Positions 53,010 through 62,529 of a stretch of DNA of 64,000 nt are shown here, piece by piece. Position numbers and translations under genes: made by a program. The notes beneath the pieces were generated by a model, which was not told the DNA's origin, did not search any database, and saw only the letters and a program-made list of their open reading frames with translations. The stretch's first letter is position 1. Each line of letters opens with the position of its first letter. Source of the DNA: Sulfurovum sp965602275 (GTDB lineage: Bacteria; Campylobacterota; Campylobacteria; Campylobacterales; Sulfurovaceae); contig CBFCXZ010000003.1 of the NCBI GenBank assembly GCA_965602275.1, positions 1 through 64,000 on the forward strand, written 5' to 3'.

Positions 53010-54641
53010 ATGGAAATACAAACGATAAAAAAGATGCAAAAAGAAGCTATTAAAAGTAGTGGATTCGACTTCATAAGACTTGGTTTTGCACTCTTCTTCA
53101 TGGTAGCAGTTCTAACATACAGCTTTATGAGTACAGGTGGCATACCAAATAATGTATTCCTGGCTATCGCAGCACTCTTTGGTGCCTATATGGCTATGAA
53201 CATAGGGGCGAATGATGTTGCCAACAATGTTGGGCCAGCCGTTGGTTCAAAAGCCCTTACTATGGGTGGTGCTATCGTCATAGCAGGCATATTTGAAGCA
53301 TCTGGCGCATTGATAGCAGGTGGTGATGTTGTAAAGACCATCAAAAAAGGGATCATTGACATTGCCGCTTTTGGTGGCAATACAGATTCATTTATATGGG
53401 CTATGATGGCAGCACTTTTAGCTGCTGCATTATGGCTGAACTTTGCAACCATGGCAAAAGCGCCTGTGTCAACCACACACTCCATTGTTGGCGGTGTCAT
53501 GGGTGCGGGTATCGCTGCAGCCGGATTTGGTATCGTTGCATGGGGGACGATGGGGAAGATCGCAGCTTCATGGGTCATATCTCCTGTCCTTGGCGGTGTT
53601 ATCGCGGCTTCTTTTCTTTTAGCCATCAAGAAAACAATGGTCTTCAAGGAGAACAAAATAGAAGCAGCTACCAAATGGGTACCTGTATTTGTAGCCATTA
53701 TGTCTTGGGCTTTTGTAACCTATCTCACATTAAAAGGTCTTAAAAAAGTTTGGCCACATATTGTTGATATTCTGATCTTTTTACCTGATACGAAAAAACC
53801 TACCTTTATCGTAGCAGCGATCTTTGGATTTATAGTAGCAACAATTGTTTATTTCATAGTAAGAACGACGATCATTAAAAAAGCTTCTACACTTGAAAAC
53901 AGTCGAGAAGGTATCAATATACTATTTACCGTACCTCTCATTTTTGCAGCAGCACTTTTAAGCTTTGCACATGGTGCAAATGATGTGGCAAATGCCATCG
54001 GACCATTGGCAGCTATCAGTGATGCCGTCATGACCGGTGGTATTTCTGCAAAAGCAGGCATACCATTATGGGTAATGGCTGTTGGTGCATTGGGTATTGC
54101 CATTGGTCTTGCTTTATATGGACCAAAACTCATCAGAACAGTGGGGTCTGAGATCACAGAGCTTGATCAGATGAGAGCATTTTCTGTTGCTATGGCGGCT
54201 TCTATTACTGTGATCATCGCATCACAGTTGGGGCTTCCTGTCTCTTCTACCCATATTGCTGTGGGTGGTATCTTTGGGGTTGGTTTTTTAAGGGAATATC
54301 TTGACTCTTCAGATATTAAAGATGAGATCATTCATGAAAAAGAACTCATACTTGATGAGAAAAAACAACTGAAAGCATTACATGCCGAACTTAAAACCCT
54401 GGAAGCAAAAGGGGCAAAGGAAAAAGCAGATTACGAGAGGATCGTTGATCTTTACAAAATGATCGATGAAGAAGAGGAATTGATCAAAGAAGCTAAAAAG
54501 CACTTGAAAAGTGCCAGAAAAGTCAAGTATGTTAAAAGAGAAGCAGTGAAGAAGATCATCGCTGCCTGGGTCATTACTGTTCCTGCTGCTGCAGTTTTAT
54601 CCGCAGCGATATACTTTATGATCAGGGGTATTGTTCTTTAA
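53010..54641 (+). CDS. PiT-family inorganic phosphate transporter, module 1
   Basis: A 543-residue permease of the PiT family, importing metal-phosphate by ion symport. Both signature motifs are present: GANDVANNVGPAVGSKALT near residue 67 and GANDVANAIGPLAAISDAV near 323. Two membrane blocks flank a cytoplasmic loop, and a charged coiled-coil insertion (about residues 435-515) precedes the last membrane helix. AAAAGGAG stands before the ATG. The next gene begins directly after its stop. The second copy at 57006 is nearly the same protein. Confidence 0.93.
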   Translation: MEIQTIKKMQKEAIKSSGFDFIRLGFALFFMVAVLTYSFMSTGGIPNNVFLAIAALFGAYMAMNIGANDVANNVGPAVGSKALTMGGAIVIAGIFEASGALIAGGDVVKTIKKGIIDIAAFGGNTDSFIWAMMAALLAAALWLNFATMAKAPVSTTHSIVGGVMGAGIAAAGFGIVAWGTMGKIAASWVISPVLGGVIAASFLLAIKKTMVFKENKIEAATKWVPVFVAIMSWAFVTYLTLKGLKKVWPHIVDILIFLPDTKKPTFIVAAIFGFIVATIVYFIVRTTIIKKASTLENSREGINILFTVPLIFAAALLSFAHGANDVANAIGPLAAISDAVMTGGISAKAGIPLWVMAVGALGIAIGLALYGPKLIRTVGSEITELDQMRAFSVAMAASITVIIASQLGLPVSSTHIAVGGIFGVGFLREYLDSSDIKDEIIHEKELILDEKKQLKALHAELKTLEAKGAKEKADYERIVDLYKMIDEEEELIKEAKKHLKSARKVKYVKREAVKKIIAAWVITVPAAAVLSAAIYFMIRGIVL

Positions 54642-56471
54642 ATGTTAATACCTGATATTTATAAAAGTCTCTTATCTCCGATAATCATACTATTATTATT
54701 GGGTGCTTTATTTCTCTTGGGACTCTACCCTGATATCAGTACTGTTTTAGGAGGCATTGCACTCTTTCTCATAGGTATGGAATATATGGAAGGTGGATTT
54801 AAAGCTTTTAGTGGCGGTCTGATTGAAAGAGTATTGGAAAAATCTACCAATAACACTCCCAAAGCCATTACCACTGGTTTTCTTGCTACAGCCATTGTTC
54901 AAAGTTCAAGTTTGATCTCCATTATTGTTATATCATTTTTGTCAGCAGAGCTGATCACTTTAGCTTCTGCTGTCGGAGTGATCTTTGGCTCAAACATTGG
55001 TACAACATCAACCGCTTGGTTAGTTTCTGTATTTGGTCTGAAAATAAAAATTTCTGTCTACGCTATGCCTATGATCATTATGGGTATATTCATACCTCTG
55101 TTCTTAAAGTCAAACAGTTGGAAAGGCTTTGCTTCCATCTTTATAGGTCTAGGCATTATTTTTCTTGGTATCGGGTATATGAAGGAAGGGTTTGAAACCT
55201 TAAAAGAGGGGATTAACCTCGCTCAATATGCTATGGCTGGATATGCAGGAATTTTTGTCTATGTACTTGTCGGTGCAGTTGCTACAGTAGTGATACAATC
55301 AAGCTCTGCGACTATGGCGATCATCATCACTGCACTGGTTACGGGACAGATCGATTATGCAAATGCTCTCGCATTGGCCATTGGTGCCAATGTCGGTACT
55401 ACAGTGACTGCGGTACTTGGGTCTTTAAAATCCAATGAAAATGGTAAGAGGCTTGCTGTTGCACATTTTATTTTCAATATAACGACCGGGATCATTGCTA
55501 TTGTCTTTATTTATCAGCTTGCTGAACTTGTAGACTATTTAGCTGTCATAGTTGGTATCGGTGTTGAGAATTATACTATGAAGCTAGCTTTGTTTCATAC
55601 TATTTTTAACGTAATAGGCGTTTTGGCAGTTTCCCCGTTTATAGGTCTTTTAGTCAAGTTTTTAAATACTTTATTTGTACCTAAGGGGCTGAACAAAGGT
55701 CAACCACAATATCTGGATGATTCTGTATTGGCACTTCCATCCACTGCATTCTCAGCCATTATTATGGAGACAAAACATCTGTATGAAAATGCTTTTGACA
55801 TTATTGCTCGTGGATTAAATCTAAAAAAGAACAATATTCTTTCATCCATGGATATGGATGAAGTGACTAAGGATTTATATACTTACAAATCCTTTGATAT
55901 TGATAATTTTTATAACCACTGGATAAAAGGTCTTTATGGTGAGATTATTGACTTTTCTACTAAAGCACAGGTAAATATGCCTCCAGAATACATAGAGGAG
56001 TTGTACAAACTCAAACTTGCGAACAGAGATATCGTAGAAGCTGTCAAAGGTACCAAACATTTACAAAAAAATCTACTCAAATATACATCCAGCAGAAATG
56101 AACACATTAAAGAACAATATAATGATATTAGAAAAGGTTTGACTGAACTGCTTAGAAATATCAATACTATTGCAACAACAGAGGAAGAAGATGTGATCAT
56201 CTTATTACTCTCCAAAGCGAAGATACATGCCCAAAGATATGATATAATTACTAACGGTACACTTGACAAGCTGATCAGAAAAGGCCTCATCACCAATCAA
56301 ATGGCCACCTCCTTGATGAATGATAGTGATTACGCACACAGTATCAGCAAAAACCTCATTGCTATGGCTGAAGTACTTTTCATCGATATCAACAGTGACT
56401 TAAAAAAACTACATGAAGATATGGGTATCAGTGATGAAGATGTAGATAATATGTTAGAAAAAAAAGGATAG
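54642..56471 (+). CDS. Na/Pi cotransporter with PhoU-like tail, module 1
   Basis: A 609-residue protein of the NptA/YjbB type. Two inverted membrane repeats carry the substrate motif QSSS: ATAIVQSSSLISI near residue 85 and ATVVIQSSSATMAI near 220. GSNIGTTSTAW and GANVGTTVTA follow. The C-terminal ~230 residues are helical and PhoU-like. It begins on the base after the PiT stop. Such proteins move phosphate with Na+, in either direction depending on the member. Confidence 0.9.
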   Translation: MLIPDIYKSLLSPIIILLLLGALFLLGLYPDISTVLGGIALFLIGMEYMEGGFKAFSGGLIERVLEKSTNNTPKAITTGFLATAIVQSSSLISIIVISFLSAELITLASAVGVIFGSNIGTTSTAWLVSVFGLKIKISVYAMPMIIMGIFIPLFLKSNSWKGFASIFIGLGIIFLGIGYMKEGFETLKEGINLAQYAMAGYAGIFVYVLVGAVATVVIQSSSATMAIIITALVTGQIDYANALALAIGANVGTTVTAVLGSLKSNENGKRLAVAHFIFNITTGIIAIVFIYQLAELVDYLAVIVGIGVENYTMKLALFHTIFNVIGVLAVSPFIGLLVKFLNTLFVPKGLNKGQPQYLDDSVLALPSTAFSAIIMETKHLYENAFDIIARGLNLKKNNILSSMDMDEVTKDLYTYKSFDIDNFYNHWIKGLYGEIIDFSTKAQVNMPPEYIEELYKLKLANRDIVEAVKGTKHLQKNLLKYTSSRNEHIKEQYNDIRKGLTELLRNINTIATTEEEDVIILLLSKAKIHAQRYDIITNGTLDKLIRKGLITNQMATSLMNDSDYAHSISKNLIAMAEVLFIDINSDLKKLHEDMGISDEDVDNMLEKKG

Positions 56472-56474
56472 TAC

Positions 56475-56717
56475 ATGGGTATCAAAAAATTTATAGAGAG
56501 TGTAAAAGAGTCTTTAAGCTTGGATACATTTGAAAAAACAGGAAAAAAGAAATCTGTAAAACGTCTTTTGGAAAAGTTGAGATCCAGAAAAGAGATACTT
56601 GATAAAGTGCCAAAGAAAAAGTTGGATAAAAAAGAAAGAAAAGAGTTAAAAGAGGAACTGGCGATCATCACTTTACAGATAAAAAAGGGTGAAAAGATAT
56701 TGGATGAACTTAATTAA
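56475..56717 (+). CDS. small basic coiled-coil protein of the phosphate module, copy 1
   Basis: 80 residues, starting MGIKKFIESVKESL, an amphipathic helix, followed by a very Lys/Glu-rich helix (about a third lysine) ending in IKKGEKILDELN. No known domain. It starts three bases after the cotransporter stop. A paralogue (60463) holds the same third position in module 2 with the same first 14 residues, so it is a real gene. It may bind the PhoU-like tail or polyphosphate; that is inference. Confidence 0.75.
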   Translation: MGIKKFIESVKESLSLDTFEKTGKKKSVKRLLEKLRSRKEILDKVPKKKLDKKERKELKEELAIITLQIKKGEKILDELN

Positions 56718-57005
56718 TTCAAAGATTTTTTACTTGCAGATTCCCTCTTTTCGTACTTCATAAAGTGTGTAGTGATCAGTTATCGTATTAATACCACTTA
56801 AAGCTCTTTTGTCATAATTTAACCCCCGAACCCTAAATATATTTACTTTTAGCCTAAATGGCCTGTTTATACCCTATTTATACTTCTATTTTTACACAAT
56901 TAAAATAAGTAAGTGTAATCTACATTTTTATTTTACTTTTTATTATTGTACTAAGTCAAAGAGGAGTATACTTTATATACATACATATTAAAAGGATTAA
57001 CGTAA
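56718..57005. other. 288-base intergenic region between the phosphate modules
   Basis: AT-rich, no gene. The last 50 bases repeat the promoter block seen before module 1 (GAGGAGTATACTTTATATACAT) and the ribosome site AAAAGGA. Confidence 0.6.
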
Positions 57006-58640
57006 ATGGAAATGATACAGACAGTAAAGAAGATGGAAAAAGAGGCAATGAAGAGTAGCGGAATTGATTTTATGAGGCTTGGTTTTGCGCTCTTTTTTAT
57101 GGTTGCAGTTTTAACCTATAGTTTTTTAAGTACTGGGGGCATACCCAACAATGTGTTTTTAGCTATTGCGGCACTATTTGGTGCCTATATGGCCATGAAC
57201 ATCGGTGCAAACGATGTTGCAAACAATGTAGGACCAGCAGTTGGCTCAAAAGCGCTTACTATGGGTGGTGCTATTGTAATAGCAGGTATATTTGAAGCAG
57301 GTGGTGCATTTATAGCGGGTGGAGATGTTGTTAAGACCATTAAAAAAGGTATTATTGACATCGATGCATTTGGTGGCAATGTTGATCCTTTTATATGGGC
57401 AATGATGGCGGCACTTTTGGCAGCTGCATTATGGCTTAATTTTGCAACGATGATGAAGGCTCCTGTTTCAACGACTCACTCAATTGTGGGTGGAGTAATG
57501 GGTGCAGGTATTGCAGCAGCTGGTTTTAGTATTGTTGCATGGGGTACTATGGGCAAAATTGCAGCTTCATGGGTTATCTCACCAGTTCTTGGTGGTATTA
57601 TCGCAGCAACTTTTTTATATGCTATTAAAAAATCAATGGTGTTCAAAGAAGATAAGGTTGAGGCTGCCAAAAAATGGGTACCAATTTTTGTAGCTATTAT
57701 GTCTTGGGCATTTGTTACATACTTGACACTCAAAGGTTTAAAAAAGGTCTGGCCTTCTATTGTTGATGTTTTAGTGTTTCTTCCAGAAGCAAAAAAACCT
57801 TCATTTATGATCGCAGCAATTTTTGGACTTATCATTGCAGCAATTGTCTATATGATAGTGAAGAAAACGGTTGCCAATAGAGCAAAATCTCTTGAAAATA
57901 CGAGAGCTGCAATTAACCTGTTATTTACAGTGCCTCTTATTTTTGCAGCAGCTCTTTTAAGCTTTGCTCATGGAGCTAATGATGTTGCAAATGCAATTGG
58001 GCCCTTGGCTGCTATCAGTGATGCAGTTATGACCGGTGGGATTTCTGCAAAAGCCGGTATACCTTTTTGGGTTATGGCAGTTGGTGCTCTTGGTATCGCA
58101 CTTGGTCTTGCTCTTTATGGACCAAAGCTTATCAGAACCGTTGGTTCAGAAATTACAGAACTTGATCAGATGAGAGCATTTTCTGTTGCTATGGCAGCTT
58201 CCATTACTGTGATCATCGCGTCACAACTTGGTCTTCCTGTATCCTCTACCCATATTGCTGTAGGTGGTATCTTTGGGGTTGGTTTTTTAAGAGAGTATCT
58301 TGAAGGAAGTGAAGTAAAAGATGACATAACCCATGAGAAAGAACTCATTCTTGATGAGAAAAAACAACTCAAAGCATACCATGCTGAACTTGAAACTCTT
58401 GAAGCAAAAGAAACAAAGGAAAAAGCAGATTACGAAAGAATCGTTGATCTTTACAAAATGATCGATGAAGAAGAAAGGCTGATCAAAGAGGCTAAAAAAC
58501 ACTTGAAAAGTGCTCAAAAAGTGCAATATGTTAAAAGAGATGCGGTTAAAAAAATTATCGCTGCCTGGGTCATTACTGTCCCTGCTGCTGCTGTATTATC
58601 TGCGGCAATATTTTTCATGATTAAAGGAATTGTTCTTTAA
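57006..58640 (+). CDS. PiT-family inorganic phosphate transporter, module 2
   Basis: A 544-residue paralogue of the protein at 53010 with the same motifs (GANDVANNVGPAVGSKALT and GANDVANAIGPLAAISDAV) and the same coiled-coil insertion. Most residues match; differences cluster near residues 90-115, 200-300 and the insertion. At DNA level much of the gene differs at third positions, but stretches in the last third are almost identical, suggesting gene conversion. Its stop overlaps the next start (TAATG). Confidence 0.93.
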   Translation: MEMIQTVKKMEKEAMKSSGIDFMRLGFALFFMVAVLTYSFLSTGGIPNNVFLAIAALFGAYMAMNIGANDVANNVGPAVGSKALTMGGAIVIAGIFEAGGAFIAGGDVVKTIKKGIIDIDAFGGNVDPFIWAMMAALLAAALWLNFATMMKAPVSTTHSIVGGVMGAGIAAAGFSIVAWGTMGKIAASWVISPVLGGIIAATFLYAIKKSMVFKEDKVEAAKKWVPIFVAIMSWAFVTYLTLKGLKKVWPSIVDVLVFLPEAKKPSFMIAAIFGLIIAAIVYMIVKKTVANRAKSLENTRAAINLLFTVPLIFAAALLSFAHGANDVANAIGPLAAISDAVMTGGISAKAGIPFWVMAVGALGIALGLALYGPKLIRTVGSEITELDQMRAFSVAMAASITVIIASQLGLPVSSTHIAVGGIFGVGFLREYLEGSEVKDDITHEKELILDEKKQLKAYHAELETLEAKETKEKADYERIVDLYKMIDEEERLIKEAKKHLKSAQKVQYVKRDAVKKIIAAWVITVPAAAVLSAAIFFMIKGIVL

Positions 58641-60460
58641 TGTTAAAAAAAATATTTTTACCTAGTATCTTAATCGTACTAGGATATGGATTCTGGATCA
58701 GTCCAGACTTTAAAGAGATTTCAGCGGGTGTTGCTATCTTTTTATTTGGAATGATATCCCTCGAGGAAGGTTTCAAAGCTTTTTCTGGTGGTACCTTAGA
58801 AAAGATTTTACAAAAATCTACCGACAAACTTTATAAAAGTATCGGTTTTGGTGTGCTTGCAACTACAATTATGCAATCAAGTTCTTTGGTTTCAGTGCTT
58901 ACTATCTCGTTTTTAGGAGCTGGTCTCATTGGTCTTGCTCAAGGTATTGGGATCGTTTTTGGAGCAAATATCGGTACAACGACCGGAGCATGGTTAGTTG
59001 CAGGTTTCGGACTGAAAGTAAAGATCTCTGCTTATGCTATGCCGATGCTTGTATTTGGTGTGATTCTTATCTTCCAAAAAGCAAAGTCACTAAAAGGCAT
59101 AGGGTACATTCTTGCAGGTCTTGGATTTTTATTTCTAGGAATCCATTATATGAAAGATGGCTTTGAAGCATTTAAAAGTACCATTGATCTAGCATCATTT
59201 GGTGGAACCGGACTAAAATATCTATTTATATTTACAGGTATTGGTATATTTGCAACAGTAGTTATGCAGTCGTCGCATGCAACATTAGTACTTATCATTA
59301 CTGCATTGGCTGTTGGACAGATATCTTATGAAAATGCTTTAGCACTTGCGATTGGGGCAAATGTGGGTACAACCATAACTGCCATTATAGGTGCTATGAG
59401 CTCAAACATAGTAGGTAAGCAACTAGCCGGGGCACACTTGATTTTCAATGTAGTCACCGGGCTTATAGCCATAATATTTATGCATCAGATTATGTATGCT
59501 GTTGATTATTTTAGTTCTATTGTAGGCATTTCGAATGATGACTATACTTTGAAACTTGCAGTTTTCCATACTATATTTAATGTCATTGGTGTAGTTGTAA
59601 TGGTACCGTTTATTGGTAAACTTGTAGTTTTCCTTGAAGCTACACTAAAAGCTGGTGGCAAAAAATCAGATTTAGACACGGGTGTTGACAGTGTTAGATA
59701 TCTTTATGATTCAGTACTGGAACTTCCGGCAACTTCTATGGCGGCAATTATTAGAGAAACTAAGCATTTGTATGAAAATTCTTTTGAGATTATCGCACAT
59801 GGCTTGAATGTAAAACGAAGCAATATAGTCTCATCTATGCCTCTGGAAGAAGTTGTAAAAGACTTATATAGTCAAACTCCGGTAGATATAGATGCATTTT
59901 ATAACAATAGAATTAAAGGTATTTATGGGGAAATTATAGATTTTTCTACAAAAGCTCAATCAGATATGTCTCCAGAGGACATCAAGGCACTTTACAAGTT
60001 AAAAGTTGCCAATAGGGATCTTGTAGAAGCTATTAAAGACACTAAGCATTTACAAAAGAACTTGGTGAAATACTCTAATAGTGCAAACGAGCACATAAAA
60101 GAGCAATATAACAGCATGAGAATCGGTTTGTCTGAACTTTTAAGAAATATAAATATTATTGCAACCACTGATGAAGAGGATGTAATTATGTTGTTACTTG
60201 CTAAAGCTAAAATACATGCAGAGAGATATGATATTATCGCAAATGGAACACTTGATAATCTCATTAGAAATAGTCTGATTACCAATGAGATGGCCACCTC
60301 ACTAATGAATGACAGTTCATACGCTTATGACATTAGTAAAAATCTGACTGAAATGGCGGAAGTAACTTTTACTGGTAGAAGTAGTAATATGAAAAGTTTA
60401 AATGAAGAGATGGCTCTGAGCGATGAAGATGTTCAATCTATTATAGATCAAAAGGATTAA
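58640..60460 (+). CDS. Na/Pi cotransporter with PhoU-like tail, module 2
   Basis: A 606-residue paralogue of the protein at 54642, more diverged than the PiT pair. The first substrate motif is intact (TTIMQSSSLVSV) but the second reads ATVVMQSSHATLVL, with histidine in place of the last serine. GANIGTTTGAW and GANVGTTITA follow. The PhoU-like tail is kept. Overlaps the PiT stop by one base. Specificity or affinity may differ from module 1. Confidence 0.9.
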   Translation: MLKKIFLPSILIVLGYGFWISPDFKEISAGVAIFLFGMISLEEGFKAFSGGTLEKILQKSTDKLYKSIGFGVLATTIMQSSSLVSVLTISFLGAGLIGLAQGIGIVFGANIGTTTGAWLVAGFGLKVKISAYAMPMLVFGVILIFQKAKSLKGIGYILAGLGFLFLGIHYMKDGFEAFKSTIDLASFGGTGLKYLFIFTGIGIFATVVMQSSHATLVLIITALAVGQISYENALALAIGANVGTTITAIIGAMSSNIVGKQLAGAHLIFNVVTGLIAIIFMHQIMYAVDYFSSIVGISNDDYTLKLAVFHTIFNVIGVVVMVPFIGKLVVFLEATLKAGGKKSDLDTGVDSVRYLYDSVLELPATSMAAIIRETKHLYENSFEIIAHGLNVKRSNIVSSMPLEEVVKDLYSQTPVDIDAFYNNRIKGIYGEIIDFSTKAQSDMSPEDIKALYKLKVANRDLVEAIKDTKHLQKNLVKYSNSANEHIKEQYNSMRIGLSELLRNINIIATTDEEDVIMLLLAKAKIHAERYDIIANGTLDNLIRNSLITNEMATSLMNDSSYAYDISKNLTEMAEVTFTGRSSNMKSLNEEMALSDEDVQSIIDQKD

Positions 60461-60462
60461 AA

Positions 60463-60708
60463 ATGGGTATTAAAAAGTTTATAGAAAGTGTGAAAGAGTC
60501 TTTGGGGATAGATGAGTTCAAAAAATCTAGTAAACGAAAATCGATAAAAAGTCTTTTAAAAAAACTAAAAGATAAAAAAAAGGAACTTACTAAGTCTTTA
60601 GATAAAAAGTTAGAAAAGAAAGTTAGAAAAGAGTTAAAAGAGGAACTTCAAATTATCTCTTTGCAGATAAAAAAAGCTGAAAAGATATTGGATAAACTTA
60701 ATAATTAA
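60463..60708 (+). CDS. small basic coiled-coil protein of the phosphate module, copy 2
   Basis: 81 residues; MGIKKFIESVKESL is identical to copy 1, and the C-terminal KELKEELQIISLQIKKAEK is nearly so, with a more variable lysine-rich middle. It lies two bases after the cotransporter stop. The conservation of both ends implies a selected function. Confidence 0.75.
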   Translation: MGIKKFIESVKESLGIDEFKKSSKRKSIKSLLKKLKDKKKELTKSLDKKLEKKVRKELKEELQIISLQIKKAEKILDKLNN

Positions 60709-60740
60709 AAGTATCTCTAAAAAAATTTAAAAGGAAGAAA

Positions 60741-61637
60741 ATGGAAGAAAACAATCAAAACCAATTTGAAATAGATGGAAGTATGGTCTCACTTGATGAA
60801 TTGATCAAGAATTATAGTGAATCAAAATCACAAAAGAGTGATGAAAACAAAGCTACTAAAAAAAGAACCGATGAGCAAGAGCTAAAGCCTTACCAGGCTG
60901 AACTGATCAAACTTCAAAAGCATATTGAGGATACAAACCAAAAGATGATCATACTTTTCGAAGGTCGTGATGCCGCGGGAAAAGGCGGAACGATCAGAAG
61001 AGTTACCAGATATATGAATGAAAAACATTATCGCATCGTAGCACTGGGTAAACCGACAGAAGAACAGAAGACCCAGTGGTTTTACCAGAAGTACATTTCA
61101 CATTTTCCAAGAGGCGGAGAGATCGTTCTGTTTGACAGAAGCTGGTACAATAGAGCGATGGTAGAGTCTGTTTTCGGATTTTGTACCAAAAAAGAGTATG
61201 ATGATTTCATGAAGGGTGTTAAGGGATTTGAAAAGGACCTGACACGACAAGGTATTATTCTCATAAAACTTTATTTCTCTGTGACAAAAGATGAACAGGC
61301 CAGAAGATTTGAAAGAAGAAAAACCGATCCGCTTAGACAGTGGAAACTGAGTGAGATAGATGTACAGGCTCAAGATAGATGGGATGATTTTACCAATACA
61401 AAATATCATATGATAAAACAGACCCATTCTCATAATGCTCCTTGGACAGTCATACGATCAAATGACAAACATAAAGCAAGATTTGAGGCGCTTAAAGTCA
61501 TATTAAATTCAGTAAATTATGAAGGCAGGGATGAAACCCTTGATTATTCACTTGATCCTGAGATCGTTATATCGGGTGCAAGAGAAATGGAAATCATGGA
61601 ATCCCAAAGAACAAGCAGTGGGAAGTTTATAGGCTAA
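60741..61637 (+). CDS. ppk2: polyphosphate kinase 2 (PPK2), copy 1
   Basis: A 298-residue PPK2 kinase that transfers phosphate between polyphosphate and nucleotides, usually making GTP/ATP from GDP/ADP. Walker A is EGRDAAGKGGT near residue 74, Walker B/lid segments are FDRSWYNRAMVE near 130 and SVTKDEQARRFERR near 180. An acidic, Ser/Lys-rich N-terminal 40 residues precede the core. It ends QRTSSGKFIG. GGAAG precedes the ATG. It lies 32 bases after the second phosphate module. A fragment of a third copy's 3' end lies at 63126-63244. Confidence 0.94.
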   Translation: MEENNQNQFEIDGSMVSLDELIKNYSESKSQKSDENKATKKRTDEQELKPYQAELIKLQKHIEDTNQKMIILFEGRDAAGKGGTIRRVTRYMNEKHYRIVALGKPTEEQKTQWFYQKYISHFPRGGEIVLFDRSWYNRAMVESVFGFCTKKEYDDFMKGVKGFEKDLTRQGIILIKLYFSVTKDEQARRFERRKTDPLRQWKLSEIDVQAQDRWDDFTNTKYHMIKQTHSHNAPWTVIRSNDKHKARFEALKVILNSVNYEGRDETLDYSLDPEIVISGAREMEIMESQRTSSGKFIG

Positions 61638-61653
61638 ACCCAAAGGAACAAAA

Positions 61654-62511
61654 ATGAAAGAAAACAACGAAAGCATAAAAGATAAAACAAAAAATAAGAG
61701 TAACAATAGAAAAGATAAAGTTCAGATCTGGGTCAAGAAAGAGACTTTGGCATACGAGAAAGAATTGGCAAGGCTCCAGGTAGAACTTCTAAAATTTCAA
61801 AACCATGTGAAAGATAAAGGTCTTAAAATTTTAATGGTCTTTGAGGGTCGAGATGCTGCTGGAAAAGGTGGTACGATTAAGAGAATTACTGAACACCTAA
61901 ATCCAAGGGGTGCAAGAGTAGTTGCACTTGAAAAACCTAGTGATAAAGAGATGTCACAATGGTATTTTCAACGATACGCAAAACACTTGCCAAGTGCTGG
62001 TGAAATAGTCCTGTTTGACAGAAGCTGGTACAACAGGTCTATGGTTGAGCCTGTTATGGGATTTTGTACAGAGAGACAGCAGCATAAATTTCTAAAAGAT
62101 GCCCCAGTGTTTGAGCAGATGATCGTAGATGAAGATATTCAAATATTTAAATTTTATTTTTCCGTATCTAAGAATGAACAGGCAAGAAGATTTAAAGCCA
62201 GAGAAACCGACCCTCTAAAACAGTACAAACTCTCCCCTGTAGATAAAGAGTCACAAAGATTATGGAATGAATACTCACTTGCTAAATTTATGATGCTAAG
62301 TGCTACTCATACAGAAATAGCTCCTTGGACCATTGTCAAGAGTGATGATAAAAAAAGGGCCAGAATAAATTGTATAAAACATATCTTGAATTTTGTTGAT
62401 TATCCAGATAAAATCAATAAAAAAGATATCAAAGTAGATTGCGATATCATTGTTTATGGAAGAGATGAATCCATAGCTATGGAAAAAATGTTTAAATTCT
62501 CGGCTAAATAA
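61654..62511 (+). CDS. polyphosphate kinase 2 (PPK2), copy 2
   Basis: A 285-residue PPK2 with EGRDAAGKGGTIKR near residue 66, FDRSWYNRSMVEPV and SVSKNEQARRFKAR. The N-terminus is a short lysine-rich tail. It is an old paralogue of the gene 17 bases upstream: core motifs match, the flanks do not. The pair may differ in nucleotide preference or direction. With the phosphate importers it suggests phosphate storage and recovery as polyphosphate. Confidence 0.93.
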   Translation: MKENNESIKDKTKNKSNNRKDKVQIWVKKETLAYEKELARLQVELLKFQNHVKDKGLKILMVFEGRDAAGKGGTIKRITEHLNPRGARVVALEKPSDKEMSQWYFQRYAKHLPSAGEIVLFDRSWYNRSMVEPVMGFCTERQQHKFLKDAPVFEQMIVDEDIQIFKFYFSVSKNEQARRFKARETDPLKQYKLSPVDKESQRLWNEYSLAKFMMLSATHTEIAPWTIVKSDDKKRARINCIKHILNFVDYPDKINKKDIKVDCDIIVYGRDESIAMEKMFKFSAK

Positions 62512-62529
62512 TTTTTACAAAATCAACAA

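Noticed and set aside
60741..62511. Recent tandem duplication of the two ppk2 genes
   Set aside because: Only motif regions match; DNA and flanking sequence have diverged, so it is an old paralogue pair, unlike the phosphate modules.
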